Source: Anadara kagoshimensis (taxonomy: Eukaryota; Mollusca; Bivalvia; Arcoida; Arcidae). Taken from it: DNA of 64,000 nt. Shown here piece after piece: positions 24,531-39,500 of this stretch. The stretch lies in assembly GCA_021292105.1 (NCBI GenBank), contig CM037871.1, positions 56,380,866 to 56,444,865 of the forward strand, given 5' to 3'. Both the position numbers and the translations under genes were made by a program. The notes beneath the pieces are model-generated. The model did not search any database and was not told the origin of the DNA. It was given only the letters and a program-made list of their open reading frames with translations. The first letter of the stretch is position 1, and the number at the start of each line of letters is the position of its first letter.

Positions 24531-27500
24531 TACATTGTTGTACATAAAAACTACAATTGTTCCTTATTAATATTTTAAGTATGAATTGTGTTAATTTTAA
24601 TTACAAATAAAATTATTATTAATTATTTCAGCACAAAGTTGTACCGATTCCCTGGCACTTGGAGCCAGCACATTTATAATATTAGATGCCTCAGCCAGCA
24701 TGCAAGGAGAACCATATAAAGAGGCTGTTGAAGCTATAGAAAGATTTCTTTCAGGTAAGAACCCTAGCTTTATATACTCAGTGGCAGACCAAGCACAAAG
24801 TTTTACTGTAGTTAGATCACTGTTTCAGTAAGGAAAAATGTGTTGAATGGGTGGTATGATTCAAACTTAGATATAACGTCAATAGACTTGAAATTTCACA
24901 TGTCTTGTGAGAACAGATTTTTTCATATTTTGAATATTTTTTGTAAATATTCTCAGCTCTTTTTAATTTATATGAATAAATTTTAATCAACTTTTTTGTC
25001 AAAAGTTTGTTGAGAAATAAATACTTGTACATTTGCAGTCATGGTTTAAAATACTAGTTTTCTATCTACATGGTTAAATTTTATTACGGTATTCACTTAT
25101 GGTGCCATTAAAAACATTATGGTGACTATGTGATCCCTATGGTAGCTGTAGTAACCTGATGGTGACTATGGAAACTTTGTGATAACCATGGGAACCTTGT
25201 GATAACTATGGGAACCTTGTGATAACTATGGGAACCTTGTGATAACTATGGGGACCTTATAATGACAATATGAGCTTTATGATGGCTATTGGAATCTAGC
25301 TGATCAAACAAACCAGACAAGACATATAATTTTGTGGAATTCTTATTTACTTTAGGCTTAGATGAAAATGCTATGGAACATGGCTTAGAAGAAAACATAG
25401 GCTTGATAACATTTGGTAGTGAAGATCAGACTGGTGTGGTCCAGCACATGACAAATGATTTTAGTAAAATACGAGAAGCAATGGGTGAGAAATGATACAA
25501 TTATGAAAATTAAAACTGTAACATATCTAATTTCACATGTATTTATTTTCGAGGTATATGAAATTAAGACATATCCGCATAAATAAATTTTTGCGTTTTT
25601 TAAATATGGAATATACTAGTATAGAGGATCTTGCATGAGTGTTTATGTAATATTGAATTTATTAAACGAGTTGAATAATTTTTTATGCAACGAGCCTTGA
25701 TGAAATATTAAAAGTAAACAATAGTATGTCCACAGGATACAAAAACAAAACAAACATTTTCAATTTAAATACAATGTATCTTCTTTTTAGAAGAAAAGAA
25801 CAAAAGTATCAGCTTAAATTAGAATCAACAAACAGTGTCAAATGAATTAAACAACTGTGATCTAGGTCAATTGTGTGATGTCATTCTGGAATGACTTTTA
25901 TGCTTTTATGACGTCACACTCATTCAATACGATTTTTATTGTATGACCGTATTACATGGATTATTGAGTAGATTATATAATAAAACACAATATTGTGTTA
26001 TAGTGCATATTTAAAAAAATGCAAAAATTTAAATATGCAGATATGTCTTAATTTCCTATACTGCAAAAATAAATATGCTTAAAAATAAATACTTTTACAG
26101 TATATAAATGAAAATTTGATCAGTATTTAAGTATAGACTATACACAATATCATCCTGATACCTTGTACTTAGCTTTCAGTTTTTCATTAAGAATACCCTA
26201 CAACAGTTGTTACTGTAAGTGTACTTTTATTCCTCATGTACACTATGGGTAAAATATTATATATGGTTTGCTTGATCTTATAGTACCGGTAAGTTTTAAA
26301 GATCCGCATATATTATGCCAAGCAGAAAGTCTGGAAATAACAGAACTGCAAAAATTAGAACCTGTGATGTTAAATACATTTACAGTCTATAAATTATATA
26401 TACATGTATATATATATAGTATTTACATTTTATAAATACTTTAATAGGTCTGTGATGATTGTCATTATTTCTTATGCCCCTTGTATAGGCAAACAACATT
26501 GACCTGTCTGCTTGACCTTTAATTTAAATATTTATCATTGACAAGTGAATTTACCAGTACATATAGGTATCCACATGCTTATTTCACCTACAGAATGTGG
26601 ACACTAATCACATGTCTTGTGTGTATCCTATAGTTAACTGCGAATCCTAACACTATCTATGTATTGGCTTCGTCCTTATTTTTTAATACAGTCAAACCTG
26701 TCTATAAAGGCCACCCAAAGGAACCAGTAAAAGTGGCCTTTATAAACAGGTGGCCTTTATATACGGGTGCAAATAATATGAATAAAGAATTATTTGGATA
26801 CAATTCTGCTGGCTTTTATAAGCAGGTGGCCCTTATATAAAGGTGGCCTTTAAGGCAGGTTGAACTGTACAGTGTTCCTAATTAAAGGTCAAGCAAACAG
26901 GTCAATGTTGTTTGCCTATACTCAAATTATTCTAATATTTGATGATGAAAATGGTGTATTTTGATTATTTCAGGAAGGGTGAGGCCCCGAGGTATGAGTT
27001 CTATATCTACAGCTCTGATTTATATCCTTGGACTATTTGGAAGAGGTACGTAATCAATACATGTAAACAGTCAAACCTGTCTATGATGGTCAGATGCTGG
27101 ACCAGGCCAAAGTAACCACTATAGACAGGTGGTATAATAGACAAGTGTTAATATAGACAGATTTTGTAATAGACAGGTGTTGTAATAGACAAGTGCTATA
27201 ATAGACAGGTGTTAATATAGACACGAGTTGTAATAGCCAGGTGTTAATATAGACAGATGTTGTAATAGACAGATGTCAATATAGACAGGTGTTGTAATAG
27301 ACAAGTGCTGTAATAGACAGGTGCTGTAATAGACAGGTGTTAATATAGACAGGTGTTGTAATAGCCAGGTGTTAATATAGACAGATGTTGTAATAGACAG
27401 GTGTAATATAGACAAGTGTTGATATAGACAGGTGTTGTAATAGACAGGTGTTAATATAGACATGTTGTAATAGACAGGTGTTAATATAGAAAGATGTGTT

Positions 27501-30500
27501 GTTATAGACAAGTGCTGTAATAGACAGGTGTTAAAATAGACAGATATTGTAATAGACAGGTGTTGTAATAGACAAGTGCTGTAATAGACATGTGTTGTAA
27601 TAGACAGGTGTTAATATAGACAGATGTTGTAATAGACAGGTGTTAATATAGACAGAGGTGTTGTAATAGACAAGTGTTGATATAGACAGGTGTTGATATA
27701 GACAGGTGTTAATATAGACAGATGTTGTAATAGACAGGTGTTAATATAGACAGAGGTGTTGTAATAGACAAGTGCTGTAACAGGTGTTAATATAGACAGA
27801 TGTTGTAAAAGACGAGTTGTAATACACAGATGTTGTAATACACAGGTGTTGTAATACACAGGTGTTAATATAGACAGATGTGTAATAGACAAGTGCTGTA
27901 ATAGACAAGTGCTGTAATAGACAGGTGTTGTAATAGACAGGTGTGAATATAGACAGATATTTTAATAGACAGGTGTTGTAATAGACAAGTGCTGTAATAG
28001 ACGTGTTGTAATAGACAGGTGTTAATATAGACAGATGTTGTAATAGACAGGTGTTAATATAGACAGAGGTGTTGTAATAGACAAGTGTTGATATAGACAG
28101 GTGTTGATATAGACAGGTGTTAATATAGACAGATGTTGTAATAGACAGGTGTTAATATAGACAGAGGTGTTGTAGTAGACAAGTGCTGTAATAAACAGGT
28201 GTTAATATAGATAGATGTTGTAAAAAACAGGTGTTAATATAGACAGATGTTGTAAAAGACGAGTTGTAATACACAGATGTTGTAATACACAGGTGTTGTA
28301 ATACACAGGTGTTAATATAGACAGATGTGTAATAGACAAGTGCTGTAATAGACAAGTGCTGTAATAGACAGGTGTTGTAATAGACAGGTGTTAATATAGA
28401 CAGATGTTGTAATAGACAAGTGCTGTAATAGACAAGTGCTGTAATAAACAGGTGTTGTAATAGACAGGTGTTGAAATAGACAAGTGCTGTAGTAGACAGG
28501 TGTTGTAATAGACAGATGTTGTAATAGACAAGTGCTGTTATAGACGAGTGTTAATATAGACAGATGTTGTAATAGACAAGTGCTGTAAAAGACAGGTGTT
28601 GTAATACACAGGTGTTAATATAGACAGATGTTGTAATAGACAAGTGCTGTTATGGACAGGTGTTGTAATAGACAAGTGCTGTAATAGCCAGATGTTGTAA
28701 TAGACAGGTGTTGTAATAGAAATGTGTTGTAATAGAAAGGTGTTGTAATAGACAGGTGTTAATATAGACAGATGTTGTAATAGACAGGTGTTAATATAGA
28801 CAGATGTTGTAATAGACAGGTGATGTAATAGACAAGTGTTGATATAGACAGGTGTTGTAATAGACAAGTGTTGTAATAGACAAGTGTTGTAATAGACAAG
28901 TGCTGTAATAGACAGGTGTTGTAATAGACAAGTGCTGTAATAGACAAGTGCTGAAATAGACAAGTACTGTAATAGACAGGTGTTAATTTAGACAGATGTT
29001 GTAATAGACAAGTGCTGTAATAGACAGGTGTTGTAATAGACAAGTGCTGTAATAGAAAGGTGTTGTAATAGAACAGGTGTTGTAATAGACAAGTGCTGTA
29101 TTAGATGGGTGTTAATATAGACAGATGTTGTAATAGACAGGTGTTGTAATAGACAAGTGCTGTAATAGACGGGTGTTGTAATAGAACAGGTGTTGTAATA
29201 GACAAGTGCTGTAATAGACAGATGTTGAAATAGACAAGTGCTGTAATAGACAGGTGTTGTAATAGAACAGGTGTTGTAATAGACAAGTGCTGTAATAGAT
29301 AGGTGTTTATATAGACAGATGTTGTAATAGACAGGTGTTGTAATAGACAAGTGCTGTAAAAGACGGGTGTTGATATAGACCAGTGTTGATATAGACAGGT
29401 GTTATAATAGAAAAGTGCTGTAATAGACAGGTGTTGTAATAGACAGGTGCTGTAATAGACAGGTGTTAATATAGACAGATGTTGTAATAGACAAGTGCTG
29501 TAATAGATGGGTGTTAATATAGACAGATGTTGTAATAGACAGGTGTTGTAATAGACAAGTGCTGTAATAGACGGGTGTTGATATAGACAGGTGTTATAAT
29601 AGAAAAGTGCTGTAATAGACAGGTGCTGTAATAGACAGGTGTTGTATTAGAAAGGTGTTGTAATACACAGGTGTTAATATAGACAGATGTTGTAATAGAC
29701 AAGTGCTGTAATAGACAGGTGTTGTAATAGACAGGTGTAATAGACAGGTGTTGTAATAGACAGGTGTTGTAATAGACAAGGGTTGTAATACACAGGTGTT
29801 GTATTAGACAAGTGCTGTAATAGACAAGTGTTGTAATAGACAGGTGTTGATATAGACAAGTGCTGTAATAGACAAGTGTTGTAATAGACAGGTGTTGTAA
29901 CAGACATGTGCTGTTATAAACAGGTGTTGTAATCGACAATTGCTGTAATAGACTTGTGTTGATATAGACCGGTGTTGATATAGACAAGTGCTGTAATAGA
30001 CAAGTGTTGTAATAGACAGGTGTTTTATTAGACATGTGCTGTTATAGACAGGTGTTGTAATAGACAGGTGTTGTAATCGACAATTGCTGTAATCGACAGG
30101 TGTTGTAATAGACAGGTGTTGATAAAGACAGGTTTGATTGCACCTGTGTAATGGATTCCATTCATAGTAGTGATGATGCAATTATCACTGAAGATCGATT
30201 GTTGGTCGTTTTCAGAGCAGCGATCCTAATACTCAGTCACAAGATTAATAACCTATCAATATCAACATTTATGGCTAGTTATCTGGTCGTTGTCAAGCCC
30301 ATTTCAGTTCAGCCATTTCTATCTCCATAAACAACATGGCATACAGTGACTGGATAATTTATATGTATGCAGGGACCACAAGGTCTAAAGTTTTGAGGTA
30401 TCATCACTAAGCACAAACAAAATTAGGTAGATCACATGGATCTTGAACACAAATGAAACTACTTATGACATTATATCATTATTAGGTGTTCTTTACAGGT

Positions 30501-33500
30501 GTTATGAATTAATAATGCAAAAATGTACCAGGCCCCAGTTTCACAATCATTTCTTAACTAAAATTTTCCCGAACTTAAATCTTGAAAATTTGGAATCTGA
30601 ATAATTTTGGTAGTTTTCAAAATATTTATGAGTTGAAGGCCTCATATTGAAGGTCAAGCTAGGCTTATTACATCTGTATAAAAACATTTATTTGTAGCAT
30701 CGTGAAATATGGTAAAAAATTTTCCAGATTTAAGTTAAGGAATTCTTAGTGAAGGAATGATTGTGAAACAAAAACCAATAATTCTGATTATTTATCAGTT
30801 AATTAATCATTCATGTCTCTCCCATTATTGTTGGTTAACTTTTGTCTGATTGGACTTCAGTAATTTGTGTACAATTTGTATGATACCCTAGACTGTTTTT
30901 GTGGCTCATGCTGGAATTGCCACTGATTGCGAGTAATGGTCTGCACCAATTTTCTGGATTGATTTCATAAAGTTTTTTAGTTTGCTTGCCAAAGATTGAT
31001 GGCTACCATAAATGGGTTTATGATTAAATTTTTGTTTATATTTCATAGTAAATGGAATAAATTTACATGGACACATTGTAAATCCAAGAATCATCATAGT
31101 ATCAGATGGTAATGTAGCCGAGGGACCTGATACAGGAGTTGATGCTTGTATGGACCAAAACCAGTTCTTACAGGTATTGTACTGAGTAGTCTCCCTTTAT
31201 TTGGACTTTTTTCTTGCAGAGTAACAACTGAATAAGGGCAATTATGTTGTGAACTTGCTTGTTACCATGGTAATTTGAAATTCCTTACTCTTTGGTGTTG
31301 TAGTAAAACTTGTTACCATGGCAATCTGAAAATCCTTACTCTATGGTTCTGTAGTAAAACTTGTTACCATGACAATCTAAAACTCCTTACTCTATGGTGT
31401 TGTAGTCTTGTTACCATGACAATCTGAAACTCCTTACTGTATGTTGCTGTTGTAAAACCCTTAAGATCTGACAATCTTACTCTATGTTGCAGTAAAACTT
31501 GTTACTATGACAATCTGACACTCCTTACTCTATGTTGCAGTCAAACTTGTTACCATGACAATCTGACACTCCTTACTCTATGTTGCAGTCAAACTTGTTA
31601 CCATGACAATCTGACACTCCTTACTGTATGTTGTTGTAGTAAAACTTGTTACCATGACAATCTGACACTCCTTACTCTATGTTGTTGTAGTAAAACTTGT
31701 TACCATGACAATCTGACACTCCTTACTCTATGTTGTTGTAGTCAAACTTGTTACCATGACAATCTGACACTCCTTACTGTATGTTGTTGTAGAAAAACTT
31801 GTTACCATGACAATCTGACACTCCTTACTCTATGTTGAAGTCAAACTTGTTACCATGACAATCTGACACTCCTGACGATATGTTGTTGTAGTAAAACTTG
31901 TAACCATGACAATCTGACACTCCTTACTCTATGTTGAAGTCAAACTTGTTACCATGACAATCTGACACTCCTTACTCTATGTTGTTGTAGTAAAACTTGT
32001 TACCATGACAATCTGACACTCCTTACTCTATGTTGAAGTCAAACTTGTTACCATGACAATCTGACACTCCTTACTGTATGTTGTTGTAGTCAAACTTGTT
32101 ACCATGACAATCTGACACTCCTTACTCTATGATGTTGTAGTAAAACTTGTTACTATGACAATCTAAAAACTCCCTACTCTATGTTGCAGTCAAACTTGTT
32201 ACCATGACAATCTGACACTCCTTACTCTATGGTTCTGTAGTAAAACTTGTTACCATGACAATCTGACACTCCTTACTCTATGATGTTGCAGTCAAACTTG
32301 TTACCATGACAATCTAAAAACTCCTTACTCTATGTTGCAGTCAAACTTGTTACCATGACAATCTGACACTCCTTACTCTATGGTTCTGTAGTAAAACTTG
32401 TTACCATGACAATCTGACACTCCTTACTCTATGTTGCATTCAAACTTGTTACCATGACAATCTGACACTCCTTACTCTATGTTGCAGTAAAACTTGTTAC
32501 CATGACAATCTGACACTCCTTACTCTATGTTGCAGTCAAACTTGTTACCATGACAATCTGAACCTCTTTACTCTATGTTGCTATAGTTGAACTTGTAGCA
32601 GTGACAATCTGAAACTTCTTACTCTATGTTTCTATAATAGAACTTGTTACCATGACAATCATAAACCCTGTAAATTTATTTCTAGATAAGCAATGTAACA
32701 ATGGAGATAGCACAGAATCTTGCTGAAAAGTCTAAAATTAAGATGCATTTTATACCAGTAGGAAAGCCTAATGGGGTAAGATATTATAATTTATAGTGTA
32801 AAAAAATACAAAATTCATTTTCATGTTTAATAAATATTCTTTTTTTATTTATCAACTGTGAAAGTAAATCTTAAATTTTATACAAATTATTGATCATCCT
32901 TTGTTTGTTGAACTGAGGTTTAAAGTATATAACTTTATAACATTTTTTGTTGCCATTGGGAATTGCAGACGACTATGATGTCCCATTTTGGTGTCTGGAT
33001 TAGAATTCCTTTAATAATTATTCTATTTGCATAATTTGGTCAGTGTGTTTATTGTTGAAATATCTAAATGAAACTTGACATTTCATTGTTGGGCTTAATG
33101 GAATCTTCCTTTTGTTCAAAGGCTGAATTAATGGAATCTACCTCTTGTTCAATTATGGGATTAAAAGAATCTTTCTTTGGTTCAGGTGTGGGGTTCATAT
33201 TCTTCCATCTTCCTATGTTTGAGATAGAGATTTCCGCTTGAATAAGCAGTGGTAGAAATTTCTTCACCTCCACCTGTGTTTATCTTCACCTACGAATTTT
33301 CAGTGACATCACAATTAAAGGACGATTGATTGACGTCATACCATGGAGACATGACTTCGTCTTGCAGGAAAATGACACCAGAGTCTCCAAAATTTTGAAA
33401 TTTGGGGATTAGAATAAATAGCTTTGTTTTCTAGTTTATGCTCTAGTGTATACATTCTGTATAAACCAAAATGGGGTACATTCTATCTGATGATCATATT

Positions 33501-36500
33501 TATTTTTATGTAAAACGTTAAATTACAAAATAAAGATTTTCAAAGATGGCGTCTATGTTGATGTGACTGATACTTGAAGCCAAAAATTGTCATAAAAATG
33601 GAAGAAAAATAATCAATTTTGAGTTTATCCATGAAGGTTAGGGAAATCTCACCCTTAGGGTTGAATATTTCAGTCGGAGACGAGGCTTGCAGAGTCTCTG
33701 ACAGAAATATTCAACCCCGAGGGTTAGATTTCCCTATCCTACATGGATACTCATGATAGATTCTATTATTCCCTCTGGTTAAGGGGAGTAAGATAAGAAA
33801 AATATTACATTCAGGTAATAATCAATATAATCAGTTTGTTTTATTTTAACAGATTATACCAGAGATGTTAACTGGCGTTACTGGTGGCTCTGTGGTGTTA
33901 GCTGGTGATGCCAAGTGGCTCAGTAGATCCTACATACATCATGTAAGATATGGTTTATAACACATGGCCATATGTCCAGCCCCTCCCCTCTCCTCCAGAT
34001 ATGTTAACTGGTGTTACTGGTGGCTCTGTGGTGTTAGCTGGTGATGCCAAGTGGCTCTGAGATCTTATATACATCATGTAAGATATGGTTTATAACACAT
34101 GTCTATATGCCCCTCCCCTCCCCTCCAGATATGTTAACTGGTGTTACTGGTGGCTCTGTGGTGTTAGCTGGTGATGCCAAGTGGCTCAGTAGATCTTATA
34201 TATATATCAGGTAAGATATGGTTTATAACACATGTCCATATGCATGATATGTCCCTCCTCTCCCCTTTCCTCCAGATATGTTAACTGGTGTTACTGGTGG
34301 GTCTGTGGTGTTAGCTGGTGATGCCAAGTGGCTCAGTAGATCTTATATACAACAAGATCAAGGTTTTTCATAGGTTCTATCATGTCAAGACAAATGAAAG
34401 CAATTAAAAACTACGATAAATCATAAAAAAGTCCATCTTTATCTGAAATAAAACAGTTAAATGTAATTCTTAACAATGGCCGTAAGTTGATTTGTATCAG
34501 TACATATTCTATGTTTTCCATTTACGATTCATCTGTCAAAGTGAACATTCAATTCATGTGAATTTAAACTGCATAAGGAACTTCAAACAATGTCAAAATC
34601 ATAAGTTTTAATAAAAGATAATTGTCATTTCCATTTCCAAATATGTCTAAAACCTTGTTGATCACACGCCTGATGTCTATAATGATGTCCAATGAACTGG
34701 CGCCCGTCAACCGTGATACGTGTTTTATACTGTGATGTTACACACACCCCCCCAGATATCCATCTGAAAAAAAATAGTACATACTATGTTTAACTTTAAT
34801 AAATAATACTTTTGTAAACATTGTAAGATAAAAAATATCATTTATATCTTATGTATGTACAGGATTTGTATCAGAGTCTCCTCTTGTCCCCATGACACAT
34901 CACGGCTCCCCGCACAGCGGCTCATCGTGATGTCTTCATGGGAACAAGACTTAAACTCCTATAATTCGAATACCCCCGATAACGCTAAGTAATTTTAAGG
35001 TGCAAAATTAAAAAATTGTATGACAAACAACCTTCTAAAACTTGAAATATTTTTAACATTGAGTGAGTGATCAATAGAACGATTAGTGAAATCACAGGAA
35101 TTAATGGGTCATCAGCTATAGACTTGTGTATAATCTGATAATGAAAGTAGAAGTTGTACAGATCAAATGTTCTGCTACTGTACTAATTAGTATCAATTAA
35201 AGGATTAGTACTCCGTCCCGTAAAGGGCGATGAAGTGAAACCGTGTACTCCCTTAGTAGTGGTTGAGTTTTGTGTTGGCAATAACGGCAAATGATTTATC
35301 CAAGCTAGATTTAATTACTTATACATGGTACGCACAATAATTTTATTATTTCTATAAAATGTGCGTTTCTTGTGTATGTATTATTATTATTATTAAATAC
35401 AAGGTACATGAATATGTTTATCTAATTCAGTTCTTTGAATGCATTGTGATAATGTTTTGTTAATACACATTTTATATATGTCTTTGTCATCGCCATCTGT
35501 CTTTATAAAAACATAATCAATTTATTTTAATTCATTTACTAGTATTATTTTATGCATACATATTACACTGGTATACACCCTTCCGATAAATCGCGACACC
35601 TGGCGGGAGTGCCATGATTGATAGTAGAATGTGACGTCATACAGGGAATGATGAAATGGAAATACTTCCCTCAATATAATATTGTTTTAAAATTAAATAT
35701 TAAATTTCAATTTTAATTACATATCGCTGGTATTTTATTCCATGACTTTAAAAAATAATTTGAAACTAGAGATTGTAACTGGGATACCAGTTACGTATGA
35801 TTCCCCACCATCCATAAATTATCTGGTGAAAATACCCTAGCAGGGTTAGCGCTGGGTTGTAAAAGTCTGTCGTCAAGGAAATCGCCAGTTGTAAAATTTT
35901 GTTGCCAATTTCATTACTGTGTCGCCAAAAAGGGTAAATCTTGTGATTTTCAAGTCACATGCGTTTTTAATGTTGTGTATATATTGCCTTGATGAACAAT
36001 TACATTTTAAAGGCAGATGTGTATAAAGAACATTTGAACCGCGCCGACCTGGTAAACTGAAAAAAATGATACCTTGATTGTTTTTTAAAATTTCTTTGAA
36101 AGTTAAAGTAGATTTGAATTAAAGTTTTCGGTTGAGAAAAATCGTACATTGGAAGGACTTCTCGGTATAGGAAGTGACGTTTTCAATGAATTTTATTGAA
36201 TAAGAAAACTCGTAGAACCCCTCTCAGGCCTCTGATTTGGCGTCGCCACGTGTTACAATGAATGAACACGTATGGGAGGGTTTGTGCTGGGCATCGCTTA
36301 CTGCGATTTTTTTCTTTAACTAGCGACAAAACACGGCGCTTCGCGATTTTTCTGGCCACAAGTTTTCAAAGTTCACCGGTATCTTGGTCACCAGTAATTA
36401 ACAGGTGGATACACATTGAAGCCAGTGACGGATTGGCGAGTGTCACTGAATAAACACAGTAATTAACGACTGAGTTAAGATCATTGTCTTAGGTCCGAAT

Positions 36501-39500
36501 GTAAGACCTTCTAATGATGGGCAGGTAGATCCAAGTAATATTGGAGCGTGTCGACACTGCCTGAGGATATATCCAGGTGCCCTCCCGATGTCGTCAGCCA
36601 TGGACTCGGAATTATTGTAAAATCCAAAATAAAATATAATAAAAGTTACCCTTTGTGATGTTTATTTAATATTTTTTCTAAAAAGTTTATTGATTAATAA
36701 TTGTGATTCAATGCGCAATACACATCATAGGAGGCCATATGTTTGTATTTTAATTACGCGACTTATATCGGTTATTCCTATATGTTTGAGGTTCATGATC
36801 ATAACGATACATCTACTCAGTCAAAATAGTAAAAGACGGACATTTTTATATGAAGCATGCATGTTCACTCTTGTGTATAGTGTGTTGAAATAGATCGACG
36901 CTGTATATATAGTCCAATTTAAAAGACCCCCTCTATTGAAAAAAAACGTACTTTTCAACACGTTGAGGTACATATTAGTTTAGGTGTATTATACGGAATA
37001 AATCTCATATTGTTATTTCCAGCATCTAAAAGACTCAGATCTTCATTGCTCTATAGATTATTTAGGTTTTTTGATGCAAAAGAAATAAAGTCGATTCTCG
37101 TTAATTCGAAATCGGTTGAATCGAAATTTCGCTTAAATCGAAATGATACAAATGGTCCCGTAAGATTGCTATGTATTTCTATGTAAATTTGTTAGTTAAT
37201 TCGATATGCCGAATTTGAAGCAAACTTTCAGTCCAAATTACGAAATATTACGAAAATTCCCATGTTTAAATCGAAGTGAACTTTCAGTCCAAATTACGAA
37301 AATTCCAATGTTTAAATTGAATAAAAAAGACACAAAAAACTTAAACTTGAACAATACCTGAAATAATTGTCCATCTCTTATTTGAAAAGTGTTAATAGTA
37401 ACAGAGTGGCGGCTTACTCGGAAGATTCATTTCCGACTATAACTACAAATTTTTGTACTCGACATACCGGTCATTAGGAAAGTGTCAGTCAGTAAAAGGA
37501 GACATTTCAATGGTGTAAACTTAAAAAAGTGGGCAGTCTTCTACTTCCACAGTCAGTGATTAACAGAAAACCCCCAAGCCATTTGATCTATCAAGGCAAA
37601 TTGTATACACCATTCATCTCATTGTGTAAGGTTTTACGTACAGGCGTGTGACGTGACAAGCTGTGGTTTTAAAAATCGCCAAGTTTTTAACGGTCACTAA
37701 TCGGATTAACTCATAGGTGAAAGCATTGGCTTTGTATAATTAAGGTGTCGTAACCAGCTTATGTCCATTCAGAATTGGTTTCCCCCGGTATTTAACTACG
37801 TATTGAGTTACACCCACCCACCCACCTTCAAGATAACGAAAATGAACGCGTCTTGATTATCTACACAGACAACAGATTATTGGTAGCAAATTTCATCTAA
37901 ATCCATCAAGCCGTTACCGAGATATGCTGCAGCATATGGTCTTGAGAAGAAGAATAATAAGAATAATAAAAATAATAATAATAATAAGAAGAAACAGAAC
38001 GAAAACAATATGATTCCCCACCTTCGGTGGTGGGGAATCATAATTAATATATTTTTCATTAAAATTTTAAAAATTCATAATAATAACTGTTCCATGACAT
38101 ATTTGTTATTGTAATACCAAGTCATGGGCAGTCATTCGGAACTAATTAGGGCACTGATTTTGATTACCTGATTTACAGGAGAGAAAATGCTTCGGTCCAA
38201 CCTAAGGACAATTTGCTTATGCATGAATGAATCCAGGTGTGTCAGAAGTAGTGTAAGCTTTTCGTTAATCTCAGAAGATTCTCAGTCGGTAGAATTATTT
38301 AAACGAGAGAGAGAGAGAGAGAGAGAGAGAGCTACAAACATTGCATTTTAAGTATTCTGTAACTCAGTGAATAATTATATAAACGAACAAATTATCTATC
38401 CGAAAAATTTATAACGAGTCATGGGATAATTATTTATCCGACATTTTGAAACTTAACATATTTGTGTTACAGTTTAAAGATGATAAATAATAATAAACAT
38501 CGCATAATTAGTATTAAAAGTTATTTAATTATTTATTTATTTTCATTTTTATACTTTTTGATTTTTTGACAAATAAGTATAATATAGCCAAAGCAGTGAT
38601 ACTACACTACATGAGAATAAATCAGATATTTATCACTGTGTATTATAATCAGGTGTTACCTTGTTCATCTCGTAATCAGATAATCTAGAGACTTGTTAAT
38701 TGCAAATTGGATTAATGAAACCAATTAAAAGTCCTTTTTTAAGTCAACTTAGGTAAGGATGCCATCATTTCTACTTAGAATCAGTTGTTATTTATATAAA
38801 TTTGACCGAAATTTTAACCATACAACCGAAATTTCAATGTTGTTGTTTTTTTTTGTTTTTTGTTTTTGTTTTTTTTTTAAATATTTTTATTAATAATTTT
38901 GAAAATAAATTTTCAGAACCTTTAACATTTTTAGCAATAACGGATGTTTCTTTAATGAAAGTTTAATCCGTTGAACAATGATTTTTAAATACAACTTTAA
39001 GATGTCGCTAATTTGTAATCACAGGAAAATTTAAGTATCAATTATGTATCTGAATTGTTTAATTTATATCAATATTTTGTAAATAAGTTTTATGAAAAAT
39101 CCGATTTTATAAAATAAATAAAGATAAATAAGAAAAAAGTGGAAGGTGAACGTTTGTAGTAATTTGATTAAAAAATTAAAATTTTTCCAGTCGGATAAAA
39201 ATATGAATTTCAAATGTCCTTGAGGGTAATTAAATGGTCCAAGATATTAATAAATATACGTACATGTATTTTATATTTTTCAAATTTGAACATTTACAAA
39301 TTGCAATTTTCTAGTAAAAATAAAACTTGTTATTTTGTTGAAGAAATTACAACAAATTCTACACAATCCTTTACAATGTTAAGTGTCTTTTCGGATGATC
39401 ATCTATGTGTTTAAAATTTGTTTAATTAGCCCATTCATAATTTGTAATTTGAAATTTATTTAAAGTAATATTCGCTTTGTCGGTTTATCATCTCACCTGT

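Noticed and set aside
27212-30181. Many long minus-strand open frames rich in Tyr/Leu/Thr
   Set aside because: They all lie in the 18-bp satellite, repeat the same few residues, overlap in several frames and have no splice or start context; they follow from a stop-free repeat unit.
33064-33273. Minus-strand frame in intron 8
   Set aside because: Short internal KDSFNP-like repetition only; no start or splice support, lies inside a plus-strand intron.
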